64,000 nucleotides of DNA from an uncultured Eubacterium sp. (GCA_910580075.1 CAJTVR010000004.1:31863-95862); one strand, 5' to 3'. Positions 1 through 8,314 are shown, counted from the stretch's first letter. Notes: a model not told the origin generated them from the sequence alone. A program made the numbers and translations.

Positions 1-1
1 A

Positions 2-259
2 GATTTTGCCATGCATCCAGAGGAAGATATCAGCCGGAATAAACGGGAACTCATTGCAGAGAGTACAGCTTTCGTTGTGTGTGAGAGGCTTGGACTCGAT
101 ACCAGCAGTTACAGCATGAGTTATATCAAAAGCTGGCTGAAAGACAAGGAAGAGTTAAAAGCAGTTGCGGGCAGTGTGCAGAAAGTTGCTGCCAGAATCA
201 TTGACAGTCTGGCGGAATCCGGGGATTCTGCCTTTTCTTATCTGAAAGAGGAACAGTAA
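2..259 (+). CDS. ArdC-like antirestriction protein, C-terminal fragment (cut by window start)
   Basis: The frame is already open at base 2, so this is only the end of a gene. The visible 86 residues include ESTAFVVCERLGLDTSSYS and an ELKAVAGSVQKVAARII helix. These match the end of the zincin-type domain of ArdC-like proteins, which in plasmids and integrative elements pair an N-terminal single-strand DNA-binding domain with a metallopeptidase-like domain and help evade host restriction. The catalytic HExxH motif would lie upstream of the window. The position at the head of a recombination gene block fits mobile-element cargo. The family call rests on a short tail. Confidence 0.6.
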   Translation, partial: DFAMHPEEDISRNKRELIAESTAFVVCERLGLDTSSYSMSYIKSWLKDKEELKAVAGSVQKVAARIIDSLAESGDSAFSYLKEEQ

Positions 260-332
260 GGAAAAGACTGGGGACGTGCATAAAAGGGCGGGATATGGTT
301 CCTGCCTGTTTTGATTTATACAGGAGGATTAT

Positions 333-1268
333 ATGGGAGTCAATATTCTTGTTGAAACGGAAACATTGTCAAGGGAGGAATGGCTGCACTGCCGGAAGAG
401 AGGAATAGGCGGAAGTGATGTGTCTGCCATACTGGGTATCAGCAGATGGAAGTCGGCAGTCGGCTTGTGGCTGGAAAAGACAGGGCAGGCAGATGATATC
501 CCGGAAGAAAATGAAGCCGTGCAGTGGGGGAACATCATGGAGCCTGTCATCCGCAAACATTTTTCGGAAGTCATGGGCAGGCCTGTAATGGAGGTCAGAG
601 CCATATTGCAGCATTCGGAATATCCGTTCATGCTTGCGGATATAGATGGACTGACCGTAGATGATGAAGGGAATCCGGCGGTTCTTGAAGTCAAGACAGC
701 CAGTGAGTATAAACGGAGCGAGTGGGAGAATGACATTCCAGTTTATTACCAGACACAGGTGCAGCACTACCTTTGTGTGACAGGAGCGGTGAAAGCATAT
801 GTGGCTGTCCTTATCGGCGGCAGTTCTTTCCGTGTCTATGAAATGGATGCGGATTTGGAAGTACATAAGATGCTCATAGCAGTAGAAAGGGAGTTCTGGT
901 ATAAGGTGCAGAACATGGTGCGGCCAGAGATTGACGGTTCGGATGCGTCAAGGGAACTGCTGGACAGGATTTACAAAGGGGGCAGCAGTGAGAGGGCTGT
1001 TCTGCCGGGTGAAGCCATAGGATACATAGAGGAATATATTTCAGCTTCCGATGATGAAGAAGACGCAAAGGCAAGGAAGCAGGATGCGGCGAATCATATC
1101 AAGGACATTATGGGTGATTTCAATTCAGCGGAATGCCTTGGCTATACGGTCACATGGAAGCCCGTCAAATCAGAGCGGATTGACGCAAAGGCTCTGAAAG
1201 CGGAAGAGCCGGAGGTTTATGCAAAATACATAAAGACAGTTAACAGCAGAAGGTTTTCAATTAAATAA
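333..1268 (+). CDS. YqaJ-family phage-type exonuclease
   Basis: A 311-residue protein of the YqaJ viral recombinase family, a PD-(D/E)XK relative of lambda exonuclease that resects double-strand ends to give single strands for annealing. The signature GIGGSDVSAILGIS is at about residues 26-39. The catalytic core is visible as LADIDGL (Asp, about residue 110) and LEVKTAS (Glu-x-Lys, about residue 126). The ATG follows a strong AGGAGG. The next gene, 26 bases downstream, is a probable annealing protein, which is the usual exonuclease/annealase pairing. A homologous but clearly different gene is present at 41747. Confidence 0.9.
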   Translation: MGVNILVETETLSREEWLHCRKRGIGGSDVSAILGISRWKSAVGLWLEKTGQADDIPEENEAVQWGNIMEPVIRKHFSEVMGRPVMEVRAILQHSEYPFMLADIDGLTVDDEGNPAVLEVKTASEYKRSEWENDIPVYYQTQVQHYLCVTGAVKAYVAVLIGGSSFRVYEMDADLEVHKMLIAVEREFWYKVQNMVRPEIDGSDASRELLDRIYKGGSSERAVLPGEAIGYIEEYISASDDEEDAKARKQDAANHIKDIMGDFNSAECLGYTVTWKPVKSERIDAKALKAEEPEVYAKYIKTVNSRRFSIK

Positions 1269-1293
1269 TTTTATTACTAAGGAGGAAAATATT

Positions 1294-2229
1294 ATGGGTA
1301 CAAGACAGGTTGATTTAAAAGCACTTTTGGAGAGCAGAATGGAGAACATTGAACCGGCAGAAGGTTCCAGAGCATCTATAGAAAGCGCAGAAATGCATAT
1401 ACCAAAGAACCTTATGTATGATGCTGAAAGCACTGTATTTAAGCCGGAAACGAAGCCTGTACTGTCAGAGGCAAAACAGGTGAGCGTTGAGGAAGCAAAG
1501 GCATTTGAAAATGAAATGGACAGGTTCATTAAAACAGCCCTTATTTCCGGCAGGGATTACGGAAAAGTGCCGTATGGGGACAAGCCGACGCTGTTCAAGT
1601 CCGGCGCAGAGAAGATACAGATATTCTTAGGGCTGATTGCGAGGGCTGAAATCGTAAACCGCATTGAGGATTACAATGCAGGATTCTTTTCATACGAAGC
1701 GAAAGTGTTCCTTATTGATTATAATGGCGTAGTCAGGGCAGAGGGGGTTGGAATCTGCAATACAAAAGAAGGGAAATATCTCAAGAGCAACGGCTATGCA
1801 GTCATGAACACCGTCCTCAAGATGGCGAAGAAGCGTGCGCTGGTGGATGCAGTCCTGAATGTTGCAGCCCTGTCAGCAAGATTCACACAGGACATGGAGG
1901 ACGGCATGAGCCAGGAGCCGGATAAGGCAGCACAGCGGAAGCCGGAGGCAGCAGTGCAGAAGCCAGGAACAGCACAGCGGGAACCTGATGCGGCAAAGGC
2001 GGAAAAGCCGGCAGAAGCAAAACAGGAAAGGACGAAGCCGAAAGGGCGGAGGGCATCAAAAAAGCAGATGGAGAAGCTCGAACTTTTGATGCAGCAGTCC
2101 CATTCTTCTGCGAGCGCACTGAATAAATATGTGAAACGGGAATATGGTATTGATGATTACACGATGGCAACATCAGCCATTGCATCCACGCTGATTCAGA
2201 AATTCGAGGATGCAGCACGGCAGGCATAA
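1294..2229 (+). CDS. Probable single-strand annealing protein (SSAP-like), family uncertain
   Basis: A 311-residue protein with a good ribosome site (AAGGAGG). The core, about residues 70-205, contains DYGKVPYGDKPTLFKSGAEK and then NTVLKMAKKRALVDAVLNVA. This block recurs in phage and integrative-element proteins placed next to exonucleases. Residues about 210-250 are an Ala/Pro/Lys/Glu-rich linker. The C-terminus, about 255-311, is a helical SKKQMEKLELLMQQ domain like the one that ends Rad52/ERF-type annealing proteins, including the protein at 42764. The pairing with YqaJ upstream suggests it coats single strands and promotes annealing. This is inferred from position and domain plan, since I do not recognise it as canonical RecT, Erf or Rad52. 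Confidence 0.55.
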   Translation: MGTRQVDLKALLESRMENIEPAEGSRASIESAEMHIPKNLMYDAESTVFKPETKPVLSEAKQVSVEEAKAFENEMDRFIKTALISGRDYGKVPYGDKPTLFKSGAEKIQIFLGLIARAEIVNRIEDYNAGFFSYEAKVFLIDYNGVVRAEGVGICNTKEGKYLKSNGYAVMNTVLKMAKKRALVDAVLNVAALSARFTQDMEDGMSQEPDKAAQRKPEAAVQKPGTAQREPDAAKAEKPAEAKQERTKPKGRRASKKQMEKLELLMQQSHSSASALNKYVKREYGIDDYTMATSAIASTLIQKFEDAARQA

Positions 2230-2289
2230 AATATATATGGGGTGTCCGTACCGGGCATCCCTTTATTTCAGGAATGGAGGGAAGCGGAT

Positions 2290-2835
2290 ATGTCAGGATT
2301 ATGCGATTTGGTTGAAATAGTGGAAAATAACATGGAATGCGTGGTTTTGAAGGTAAAGGAAAATGCCGGGATGGCACTTGTCTGTCTCGGATGCTTTGAC
2401 GGGGATGAAACCATGATGCGGCTTACGAAAGGTGAGATAAATGCTTTTACCGTGTTCAGGAAAGGCAGGGAGCCGTTATCATGGGAATCCGGTGCAGAAG
2501 CCGGGATGCTGGAACAGATGCGCGGGAAGCTGATAAGCTGCTGTATTGCAGACGGCTTCGGAATTTACACAGGCGGAGACTTTATGCTGCGGAGGGCAGC
2601 GCTGGATATCAAGTCACGGGACAGCCTTCACGGACGGCAGGAGTCATACTGCCTTTCATGGTTCGATGATGGAGGGCTGGTATGTGTGGAACGGAATGAA
2701 CGGTGTGTATTTTTGGAAGGGCTGGCAGAAGCAGAGGCGTATGTTGGAAAGATAATCTATACAGAACATGAATCAGGCATATTCCATTCAGAAACAGGGT
2801 GCTGCTGCAAATGTATTTCAGGAAGGAGAAGATGA
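2290..2835 (+). CDS. Unrecognised element protein, 181 aa
   Basis: The start is set at the ATG at 2290, which has GGAGG nine bases upstream. An earlier in-frame start at 2242 has no ribosome site. The product is soluble and compact, with several Trp and Gly residues and a Cys-rich end (GCCCKC). It follows the nuclease and annealing genes in the same direction and is probably co-transcribed. I recognise no domain. Confidence 0.6.
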   Translation: MSGLCDLVEIVENNMECVVLKVKENAGMALVCLGCFDGDETMMRLTKGEINAFTVFRKGREPLSWESGAEAGMLEQMRGKLISCCIADGFGIYTGGDFMLRRAALDIKSRDSLHGRQESYCLSWFDDGGLVCVERNERCVFLEGLAEAEAYVGKIIYTEHESGIFHSETGCCCKCISGRRR

Positions 2836-2971
2836 TTGCCCTGCTGGAAGGCAGTACGGAAAAATGGTGAATGCTGCCACTGGTTTTTCAGGGACAGCAG
2901 CAGTGAACTGTTTACTGGGGGCAGGGGCAGCTTTGACAGCCGGGTATTTGTTTAGCAGCCGGAAAAAGTAA
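2768..2971 (+). CDS. Small single-pass membrane protein (start uncertain)
   Basis: The frame overlaps the end of the previous gene. The C-terminal half is a clear membrane segment (AAVNCLLGAGAALTAGYLF) followed by a basic tail, SSRKK. The ATG at 2768 has no ribosome site. A likelier arrangement is a strong GGAAGGAGAAG site at about 2823-2833 serving a 12-codon reading frame (2834-2872), whose stop overlaps an in-frame ATG at 2864. That would give a 35-residue membrane peptide by translational coupling. Holin-like or small regulatory peptides are possible. Confidence 0.35.
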   Translation: MNQAYSIQKQGAAANVFQEGEDDCPAGRQYGKMVNAATGFSGTAAVNCLLGAGAALTAGYLFSSRKK

Positions 2972-3694
2972 CCTGAAAGTGGATATGTAATACATGGAAG
3001 AGGTGTTTTTTCATTATTAATATATATCAAGATTACTGGTAATGTAACATTGAAAGTTTCCTCCGGAACGGGACAGAAGATTATCTGCCGGGTTTGTTCA
3101 GGATGAAACCTTGCAGTTCAGGGACAGTAAATAAGTCTATAAAGTTATTGTGTTTTTTAATGGATGAATGCTGAAAACGTTGATTTTAAAGGCTTTCTGG
3201 CTCCTTCACTCTTTACAACATCCCTGCTGCCTCTCCTTCGGTGATGGTTCATTCTGACATCTGATACTTGTCTGCTGCTGGTGTATTTCACACATCGGCA
3301 GAATTGTGTAAGGATACCAGCTTCTAGGTAATAAACAATCAGAAGCAAACTGCCTTTTATCCCCTTCGGGGTTATTATAGAGATTAGGATGTTTTATATC
3401 CTGTTACTTCCCTCTGGTATAATAAGATTATCAGCAGCCATTCATTCATCCATTTATGCTGTTCCCCCTTCGGGGTGGGTAAGAAACAGGCTTTATGATA
3501 ATGCACCAAAAGATATACCGCCACTGCATTATCATGGGTTATACTGTCTTGTGTATAAGACAGCCGGAACACGAATACTCTTATCTGCTATTGTAACTAG
3601 GCGGCGGTATAAGTTAAGATAAATGGTAAGCACATACTTATACTATCTGATGGATTATTACCGGCAGATAAAATAACTGAAAGGAGAAAGACTA
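2972..3694. other. Non-coding region upstream of the Rep-like gene; candidate origin or nick region
   Basis: About 720 bases with no credible gene. It holds two CCCCTTCGGGG hairpins with UUCG-type loops (3361-3371 and 3465-3475), 104 bases apart. A further inverted repeat, GTATAAG/CTTATAC (3607-3613 and 3637-3643), lies just before the initiator gene. Paired hairpins directly upstream of a Rep/relaxase gene are typical of replication or transfer origins in integrative elements, but I see no nick-site consensus I can name. Confidence 0.4.
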
Positions 3695-5182
3695 TTGCAT
3701 ACTATAACATTATCGAAAATATTAAACTCTGCTGCATATTATAGCATACTTAACAGCCTACCGCATACTTTTATTAAGTATTCATCTGATTCCAAGAAAT
3801 ATGAGATAAGCAACGACCGCCTTCAGATAGATGAAGAAGATAAAAAGAATATGCCTAAAGTATACCTGTACGATTTCATGCCTGACAAGAAAAAAGAGGA
3901 AGACAGCAGCAATTCCATTACATATTACATGTGTGAAATACTGGTGAACTGCGGCAGCTTATTCCATTTAGATTTAAACCGTTCTGTCCCTGCTGAGAGT
4001 ATTTTTATATTTGGATTCAAGAGCGTCATCAGCCTTGTATGCAGGGCAATCCCTCAACTGAATGATAATTTTGACAGGATGGTGCTTTACAAGGGGCAGC
4101 AAGTATCAATCTGGACATTATTGGAGAATGAATATAAATCAGCTTATCCGGAAAAGCCGCTGCCTGACAAGCCCTTTATCCTGAAAGGTCTGGCGGAATC
4201 AGATAATGAAAGCGTACAGGAAACCATGCATAGACTGTTTGATTGCCCACAGGTGTTTGCAAAGGCAGAATTAGAAACATATAAAATTATGGAGTGGTTT
4301 AACCATAACTATCCGCCAGAGTTCAAGTTAAAGAGGATAGATTATACATATGATATGCATACAGATTATAAGAGTATATATCTGAAACTTATAACTATGG
4401 GATATGGATTAAGCAGGAAGACAGCAAGTGATAAGGCTTACTATAAAGATAATGAAGTCGTCAGCATCTATATTAAGCAGAAATCCTGCCGTATCAATAT
4501 ATATGATAAATTTGAACAGGTGAGTGAGAAGGACGGCACAGCGGGGGAAGACAGCCCGGTAAACAAACTGCTCCGGTTTGAAGTACAGGTGGAAAAAGTT
4601 AAGATAATCAATGAGTTGAGGAAAAGGGGAAAAAACAGTTCAGGTAGAAATTTTATGTTTATATCAAATTTTATAAATAGAGAAACCGAATACCAAATAC
4701 TTGAATATTATTTTAGGCAGATAATAGGACTGGGGCATTATTACACTTACACGGCAGTAGTTGATATAGTCAATGCCAGCGGATATAAAGAAAGCATGAA
4801 AGCGAAGCTGTGTACAGTTTTGGAGCATGTGGCACGACGCCGGGGTGTAAGGAAATTCCTTGAATGTGTCAAAGATGGCAGCATTACGGATTGTGGGTCG
4901 GTGCAGACTGCAAAAGGATATTTGAAAAAGCTGCATGGCATAGGGGTGAACCCTGTCACTATTTCAAGGGAAGAGCAGGCCAGAATGAAAGCTGTCAAAC
5001 GTGAAACCGAACTGGAAATACCGCCGGAATTATTCAGATACCCACAGTACCAGTACGGTGTTGACTTTCTTCCTAATCCGTTGTGGAAACTAATATTTGA
5101 TAAATTGTTATATGAAAGCAGTCAGAAAAATTATGGTGAAAGTAATCATACTGTAGATTTTACTGAACTGGCAAATTTTTAA
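3695..5182 (+). CDS. Replication initiator / relaxase-like protein (Rep_trans type)
   Basis: A 495-residue protein starting at TTG behind GGAGAAAG. The middle has the pattern of Rep_trans-type HUH initiators: KRIDYTYDMHTD (about residues 211-222), INIYDKFEQV (about 267-276) and LLRFEVQVEK (about 290-299). These are the strands that carry the acidic metal ligand, the Lys/Tyr and the Arg-x-Glu of the family. Later tyrosines (EYYF, GHYYTYT) are candidates for the nucleophile. Such proteins nick origin DNA for rolling-circle replication of the excised circle, and in some ICEs serve as relaxase. It shares a C-terminal GVNPVTI motif with the protein at 47832. Confidence 0.65.
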   Translation: MHTITLSKILNSAAYYSILNSLPHTFIKYSSDSKKYEISNDRLQIDEEDKKNMPKVYLYDFMPDKKKEEDSSNSITYYMCEILVNCGSLFHLDLNRSVPAESIFIFGFKSVISLVCRAIPQLNDNFDRMVLYKGQQVSIWTLLENEYKSAYPEKPLPDKPFILKGLAESDNESVQETMHRLFDCPQVFAKAELETYKIMEWFNHNYPPEFKLKRIDYTYDMHTDYKSIYLKLITMGYGLSRKTASDKAYYKDNEVVSIYIKQKSCRINIYDKFEQVSEKDGTAGEDSPVNKLLRFEVQVEKVKIINELRKRGKNSSGRNFMFISNFINRETEYQILEYYFRQIIGLGHYYTYTAVVDIVNASGYKESMKAKLCTVLEHVARRRGVRKFLECVKDGSITDCGSVQTAKGYLKKLHGIGVNPVTISREEQARMKAVKRETELEIPPELFRYPQYQYGVDFLPNPLWKLIFDKLLYESSQKNYGESNHTVDFTELANF

Positions 5183-5235
5183 ACTGGGTAATGAAGAAAA
5201 GTATGATGGATGATAATTACATATAAATTATTCAT

Positions 5236-5268
5236 GGACGCTGTCTCGGATTTGGGGCAGCGTTTTTT
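5236..5268 (+). terminator. Rho-independent terminator after the Rep-like gene
   Basis: GACGCTG and CAGCGT pair around a 14-base loop and are followed by TTTTTT, 50 bases after the stop of the 495-residue initiator gene. Confidence 0.75.
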
Positions 5269-5392
5269 ATGTCCATTTGTTAAGGAGGATGAATAAATGA
5301 GGGAATGGAGGACAAGAAGCCCGCCAGTGAAAAATGCAAGAATGCACATTATTTTAACAGCTTATAAACTTATATATACAGGGAGGAGTAAT

Positions 5393-5578
5393 ATGAGCAG
5401 TGTGTATATGTACCGTAACGAATCGAAAGGTACAGAGACGGGCGATGAAGCAGATACAGGCAAGCAGATGCAGATAGTTTTTTTAAATCTGCTTTGTGAA
5501 CAGAAGATATTAGAAGAAAATGCCTGTTCTGTTATTATGAATAAAATTATGGAAGGAGAAAAGTTTAATGGATGCTGA
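5393..5578 (+). CDS. Small protein upstream of the recombinase genes (SHOCT-like end)
   Basis: 61 residues. The start is placed at the ATG at 5393 because GGGAGGAG lies just upstream; a longer frame from 5297 has weaker support. The C-terminal half (LLCEQKILEENACSVIMNKI) has the short two-helix look of SHOCT domains that often sit beside recombinases in integrative elements. It overlaps the next gene by 11 bases, so translation of the two is probably coupled. Function unknown; an accessory or directionality role in excision is possible from position only. Confidence 0.55.
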   Translation: MSSVYMYRNESKGTETGDEADTGKQMQIVFLNLLCEQKILEENACSVIMNKIMEGEKFNGC

Positions 5579-6260
5579 AAAAGCTGCAATCTATCATTTT
5601 ACGGACGGGTCAGAAGCCCGTCCGATTGTTGTCAGAAAAGAAATAAATCGGATTATGGATTTTGCATGTAAAGCAGGGTTCCATGAGACAGATGTTTTCT
5701 TAGACACATCCTTACGGAAATGCAGACAGGTAAAACGGCAGGAATTTGAGGAAAAAATATCTTCGTATAAAGCACTGTTTTTAAAGGATTTCTACCATCT
5801 GCGTAAGAATACAGACATTTGCATGTCTGAACTTGTGCGTTTAAGCAGGGAAGGCATAAAAGTTTTTACTCTTGAAGACGGTGCATTCAAATTTATTGAT
5901 GCCCCGTTTTCGGAAAATCTGAATGCCGCTGCATATTATTGCGGGCTAGGTATTACGGAGCATTCGTCACAACTGCAATTTGATATCATGGACAGCTTCA
6001 CAAAGAGGAAAACAGGGTGGAGGCTGACAGGCTGGTATGCCGATTTAAAAGGCAATAAGACAGATGGAAACCAGAAAGAACTGGAAAGGCTTGTCAGGGA
6101 AATCGGCAGGCATGACATTGTTTTGGTACAGTCCTTTGGACACATCCACTGGAGGACAAGCAGATTCTGTAAAATACGACACCTGCAAAAAAAGGGCATT
6201 TACAGTATGCATGAAGAAATTTTTTTACCATATGAAGAGGGAGGGAAACAAGATGAATAA
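5568..6260 (+). CDS. Non-catalytic resolvase-like protein with two half-domains
   Basis: 230 residues. Residues about 40-105 resemble the second half of a serine-resolvase catalytic domain: DVFLDTSLRKCR, an ALFLKDFYHLRKNTD segment and GIKVFTLEDG. These correspond to the D(D/T)...R, dRL.R and gv.l.s segments. Residues about 155-225 repeat the plan more weakly (IVLVQSFGHIHWRT, QKKGIYSMHEEIF). The first strand with the Tyr-x-Arg-x-Ser nucleophile is absent from both. It overlaps the 5' end of the true large serine recombinase by 8 bases. It could be a regulatory or architectural partner in integration or excision; this is inferred from fold resemblance and coupling. Confidence 0.6.
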   Translation: MDAEKAAIYHFTDGSEARPIVVRKEINRIMDFACKAGFHETDVFLDTSLRKCRQVKRQEFEEKISSYKALFLKDFYHLRKNTDICMSELVRLSREGIKVFTLEDGAFKFIDAPFSENLNAAAYYCGLGITEHSSQLQFDIMDSFTKRKTGWRLTGWYADLKGNKTDGNQKELERLVREIGRHDIVLVQSFGHIHWRTSRFCKIRHLQKKGIYSMHEEIFLPYEEGGKQDE

Positions 6261-8154
6261 AAGTGGAATGTCAGCATCAAAATGTGTGGCATATGCACGT
6301 GTCAGTACCGAGAATGAAGGACAGGCTGAAAGCTGTGCTAACCAGATAGCTTTGTGTCAAGAATATGCAGAACGTCATCCAGAGTACATTCTGGATGGGA
6401 AATATGTAGATGACGGGATTTCAGGCGCAACGAATAAAAGACCTCAGTTTACTGCTATGATTGAGAGAATAAAGCAGGGTGATATTCGGTACATTATAGC
6501 AAAAAATGAGGACAGGCTGTGCCGTTCAACGGAGATAGACGGTTATCTGATGAAAGTATGCAGGGAATACGATGTTAAAATTATTTTCCTGGAATCGAAT
6601 AAGATATTTAATCCGAATGATGGGCAGGACCTTACTGTGCATGGAATTATGGCTGTCATGGGGCAGCAGTATGTGTTCCATCAGTCACAGGTTGGAAAGA
6701 TAGCCCATGAACAAAAGTGCAAAGCAAAACGGCTGAATGCTACAGATGTCCGGTATGGCTATTACTGGGATAAGGAACGGAAATGCATGGCAGTAAATGA
6801 ACATGAAGCAGAAATGGTAAGGAAAATGTTTGAATGGTATGTGTATAACGGCTTAGGTGTGTCTGAAATAGCGAAGAAACTGGCAGAACACGGTGTATTT
6901 GGTGCAAGAAGCGGAAAAATGCTTACAGCCAATACCGTGTCTGCAAGGCTGGAAGATGAAGCGTACAAGGGAACCTTCTATATAAATAAGAAAGGCTCCA
7001 TTTTGAATGTCGGGATGGATGCTAAGAAAAAGCGTTTTGACAGGCCAAAGGAAGAATGGGTTGCTGTAGAGGGGCCTGCAATTGTTTCCGAAGAATTATT
7101 TGAACTGGCGCAAAGGCTTAGAGAAGAACGCCGCCATGTTTATGATAAAACCGGCAAAGCGGATACACAGGCGCGTTTCAGGGGAACCCATTTGTTTTCA
7201 GGAAAAGTATTTTGTGGGGACTGCAAAACGCAGTTTCATTTCCGGTATGCAGACAGGGCAAAGACAATCGGGGAATATAAAGATTATTTTTCAAAAAGCA
7301 GAAAAACGCTGGATGCTGTCTGCCATAATAAAAAATATAACAGAATTTATGAGCAAACATTAATTACATTATGCCGGTATGCTATTAACATATTTTTAAA
7401 AGAACATGAAGCATGTATAAATAATTTGAAGGCAGTAATAAGAGACTCCGGTTTGTCTTTATTTGCTGATGATAAACTATTGAAAGACTGCCAGATGCAT
7501 CTTGAAAAAGTAGAAAGAGAACGTCAGAAGAATTTAGTTGCATGGCGTGATGCACCAGACGAATCCATGAAGCAGGCATATCTTGAAATGTATAAGTCAA
7601 ATGATGAAGAAAAGAAAGAACTGGAAAAGAAAATCAGTGGACTTATTGAGCGCCGGAAAGATGCCGGTAATGTGGAACGGAAAATTGATGAAATCCATAG
7701 GCATATTGAGGATATGAAGCAGATAAATGAAATTGACAGGAGTGTTGTACAAAAGTTTATTGAGAAAATCATCATTGAAAAGAATGGGATAATAACGATT
7801 ATTCTTAAATTTGGAGCTGCATATTCAGCTATACTGCCTGATAACAGGAAAGAAGAAATAGAAGATGTACTTTGTTTAGATAAAGTTTTTATTCTTATTT
7901 TTGACGCTGATACCATTGCAAGTAAGTTACAAAAATACTGGTGGTGGAGAAGATGTTCTGACAGGGCACGATGGAAGCATCAGTACCGGACATGCAAATT
8001 CCAGTCAGGATATGTTAAAGCGTCTGGAGACAATGGTACTGATGGGCATGGACCTTCCTGTTTCCGCTATCCGCAGTCAGATTGCTTCGGGCATAGATAT
8101 TCTGATTCATCTTGGAAGACTCAGGGACGGTTCCAGAAAGGTGCTCAATATTGA
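6253..8154 (+). CDS. Large serine recombinase (integrase) whose 3' end runs into host cpaF
   Basis: Starts at the ATG at 6253, behind GAGGGAGGG. The N-terminal resolvase domain has YARVST (nucleophile Ser, about residue 19) and NEDRLCRS. It is followed by a recombinase domain (KRLNATDVRYGYYWD), a zinc ribbon with FCGDC (about residues 320-324) and a later Cys, and a coiled coil at about 410-500. Native recombinase sequence seems to stop near base 7960. The last ~64 codons to 8154 are an out-of-frame reading of cpaF, rich in Trp, Arg and Cys. The gene therefore has no stop codon of its own in the integrated form. It catalyses attP x attB integration and probably excision of this element. Confidence 0.9.
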   Translation: MNKSGMSASKCVAYARVSTENEGQAESCANQIALCQEYAERHPEYILDGKYVDDGISGATNKRPQFTAMIERIKQGDIRYIIAKNEDRLCRSTEIDGYLMKVCREYDVKIIFLESNKIFNPNDGQDLTVHGIMAVMGQQYVFHQSQVGKIAHEQKCKAKRLNATDVRYGYYWDKERKCMAVNEHEAEMVRKMFEWYVYNGLGVSEIAKKLAEHGVFGARSGKMLTANTVSARLEDEAYKGTFYINKKGSILNVGMDAKKKRFDRPKEEWVAVEGPAIVSEELFELAQRLREERRHVYDKTGKADTQARFRGTHLFSGKVFCGDCKTQFHFRYADRAKTIGEYKDYFSKSRKTLDAVCHNKKYNRIYEQTLITLCRYAINIFLKEHEACINNLKAVIRDSGLSLFADDKLLKDCQMHLEKVERERQKNLVAWRDAPDESMKQAYLEMYKSNDEEKKELEKKISGLIERRKDAGNVERKIDEIHRHIEDMKQINEIDRSVVQKFIEKIIIEKNGIITIILKFGAAYSAILPDNRKEEIEDVLCLDKVFILIFDADTIASKLQKYWWWRRCSDRARWKHQYRTCKFQSGYVKASGDNGTDGHGPSCFRYPQSDCFGHRYSDSSWKTQGRFQKGAQY

Positions 8155-8314
8155 TGAGATTGACGGTATAGAAGGCGGTGAAATTAAACTGCATACCATT
8201 TATCGTTTTGTAGAAACAAAACAGACAGAGAGGGAGGGAAAGGTGTCAGGCATATGGGAAAAGGCTGGAGAACTGGAAAACAGAGCAAAACTGAGGCAGG
8301 CAGGGCTCTGCTGA
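7961..8314 (+). pseudogene. cpaF: C-terminal fragment of CpaF/TadA secretion ATPase, interrupted by the element
   Basis: The frame reads TGHDGSISTGHANSSQDMLK, then RLETMVLMGMDLP and IASGIDILIHLGRLRDGSRK. This is the well-conserved end of CpaF, the hexameric ATPase that powers Tad (Flp) pilus assembly. The Walker A and B motifs and the whole N-terminal two-thirds are missing here. Upstream in the same frame is recombinase DNA with no ribosome site. The gene is thus split by site-specific insertion, and the other half should lie beyond the element's left end. The stop at 8312 overlaps the start of the tadB-like gene, as in an intact operon. Confidence 0.88.

Larger units (their letters stand above)
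1..7960. mobile_element. Right part of a serine-recombinase integrative element inserted in cpaF
   Basis: The left end lies outside the window. The genes read in one direction: ArdC-like tail, YqaJ nuclease, annealing-protein candidate, Rep_trans-like initiator, small protein, resolvase-like protein and large serine recombinase. The recombinase is the last gene, as expected for this kind of integrative element. Immediately after it the sequence becomes the C-terminal third of a Tad secretion ATPase, followed by the rest of a tad operon. The right boundary is placed where recognisable CpaF coding begins (ACAGGGCACGATGG, from 7961), with an uncertainty of about 15 bases. No conjugation (T4SS) gene is visible, so whether it is an ICE or a smaller mobilisable element is open. 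Confidence 0.75.

Noticed and set aside
329..866. Minus-strand reading frames opposite the YqaJ gene
   Set aside because: They lack ribosome sites and mirror a clearly coding frame.
7901..7960. Start of the CpaF-frame open reading frame at 7901 as a real gene start
   Set aside because: Codons before 7961 are recombinase DNA read in another frame, and no ribosome site is present.
7921..7970. Exact attR crossover dinucleotide
   Set aside because: The left end of the element is outside the window, so the shared core cannot be defined.
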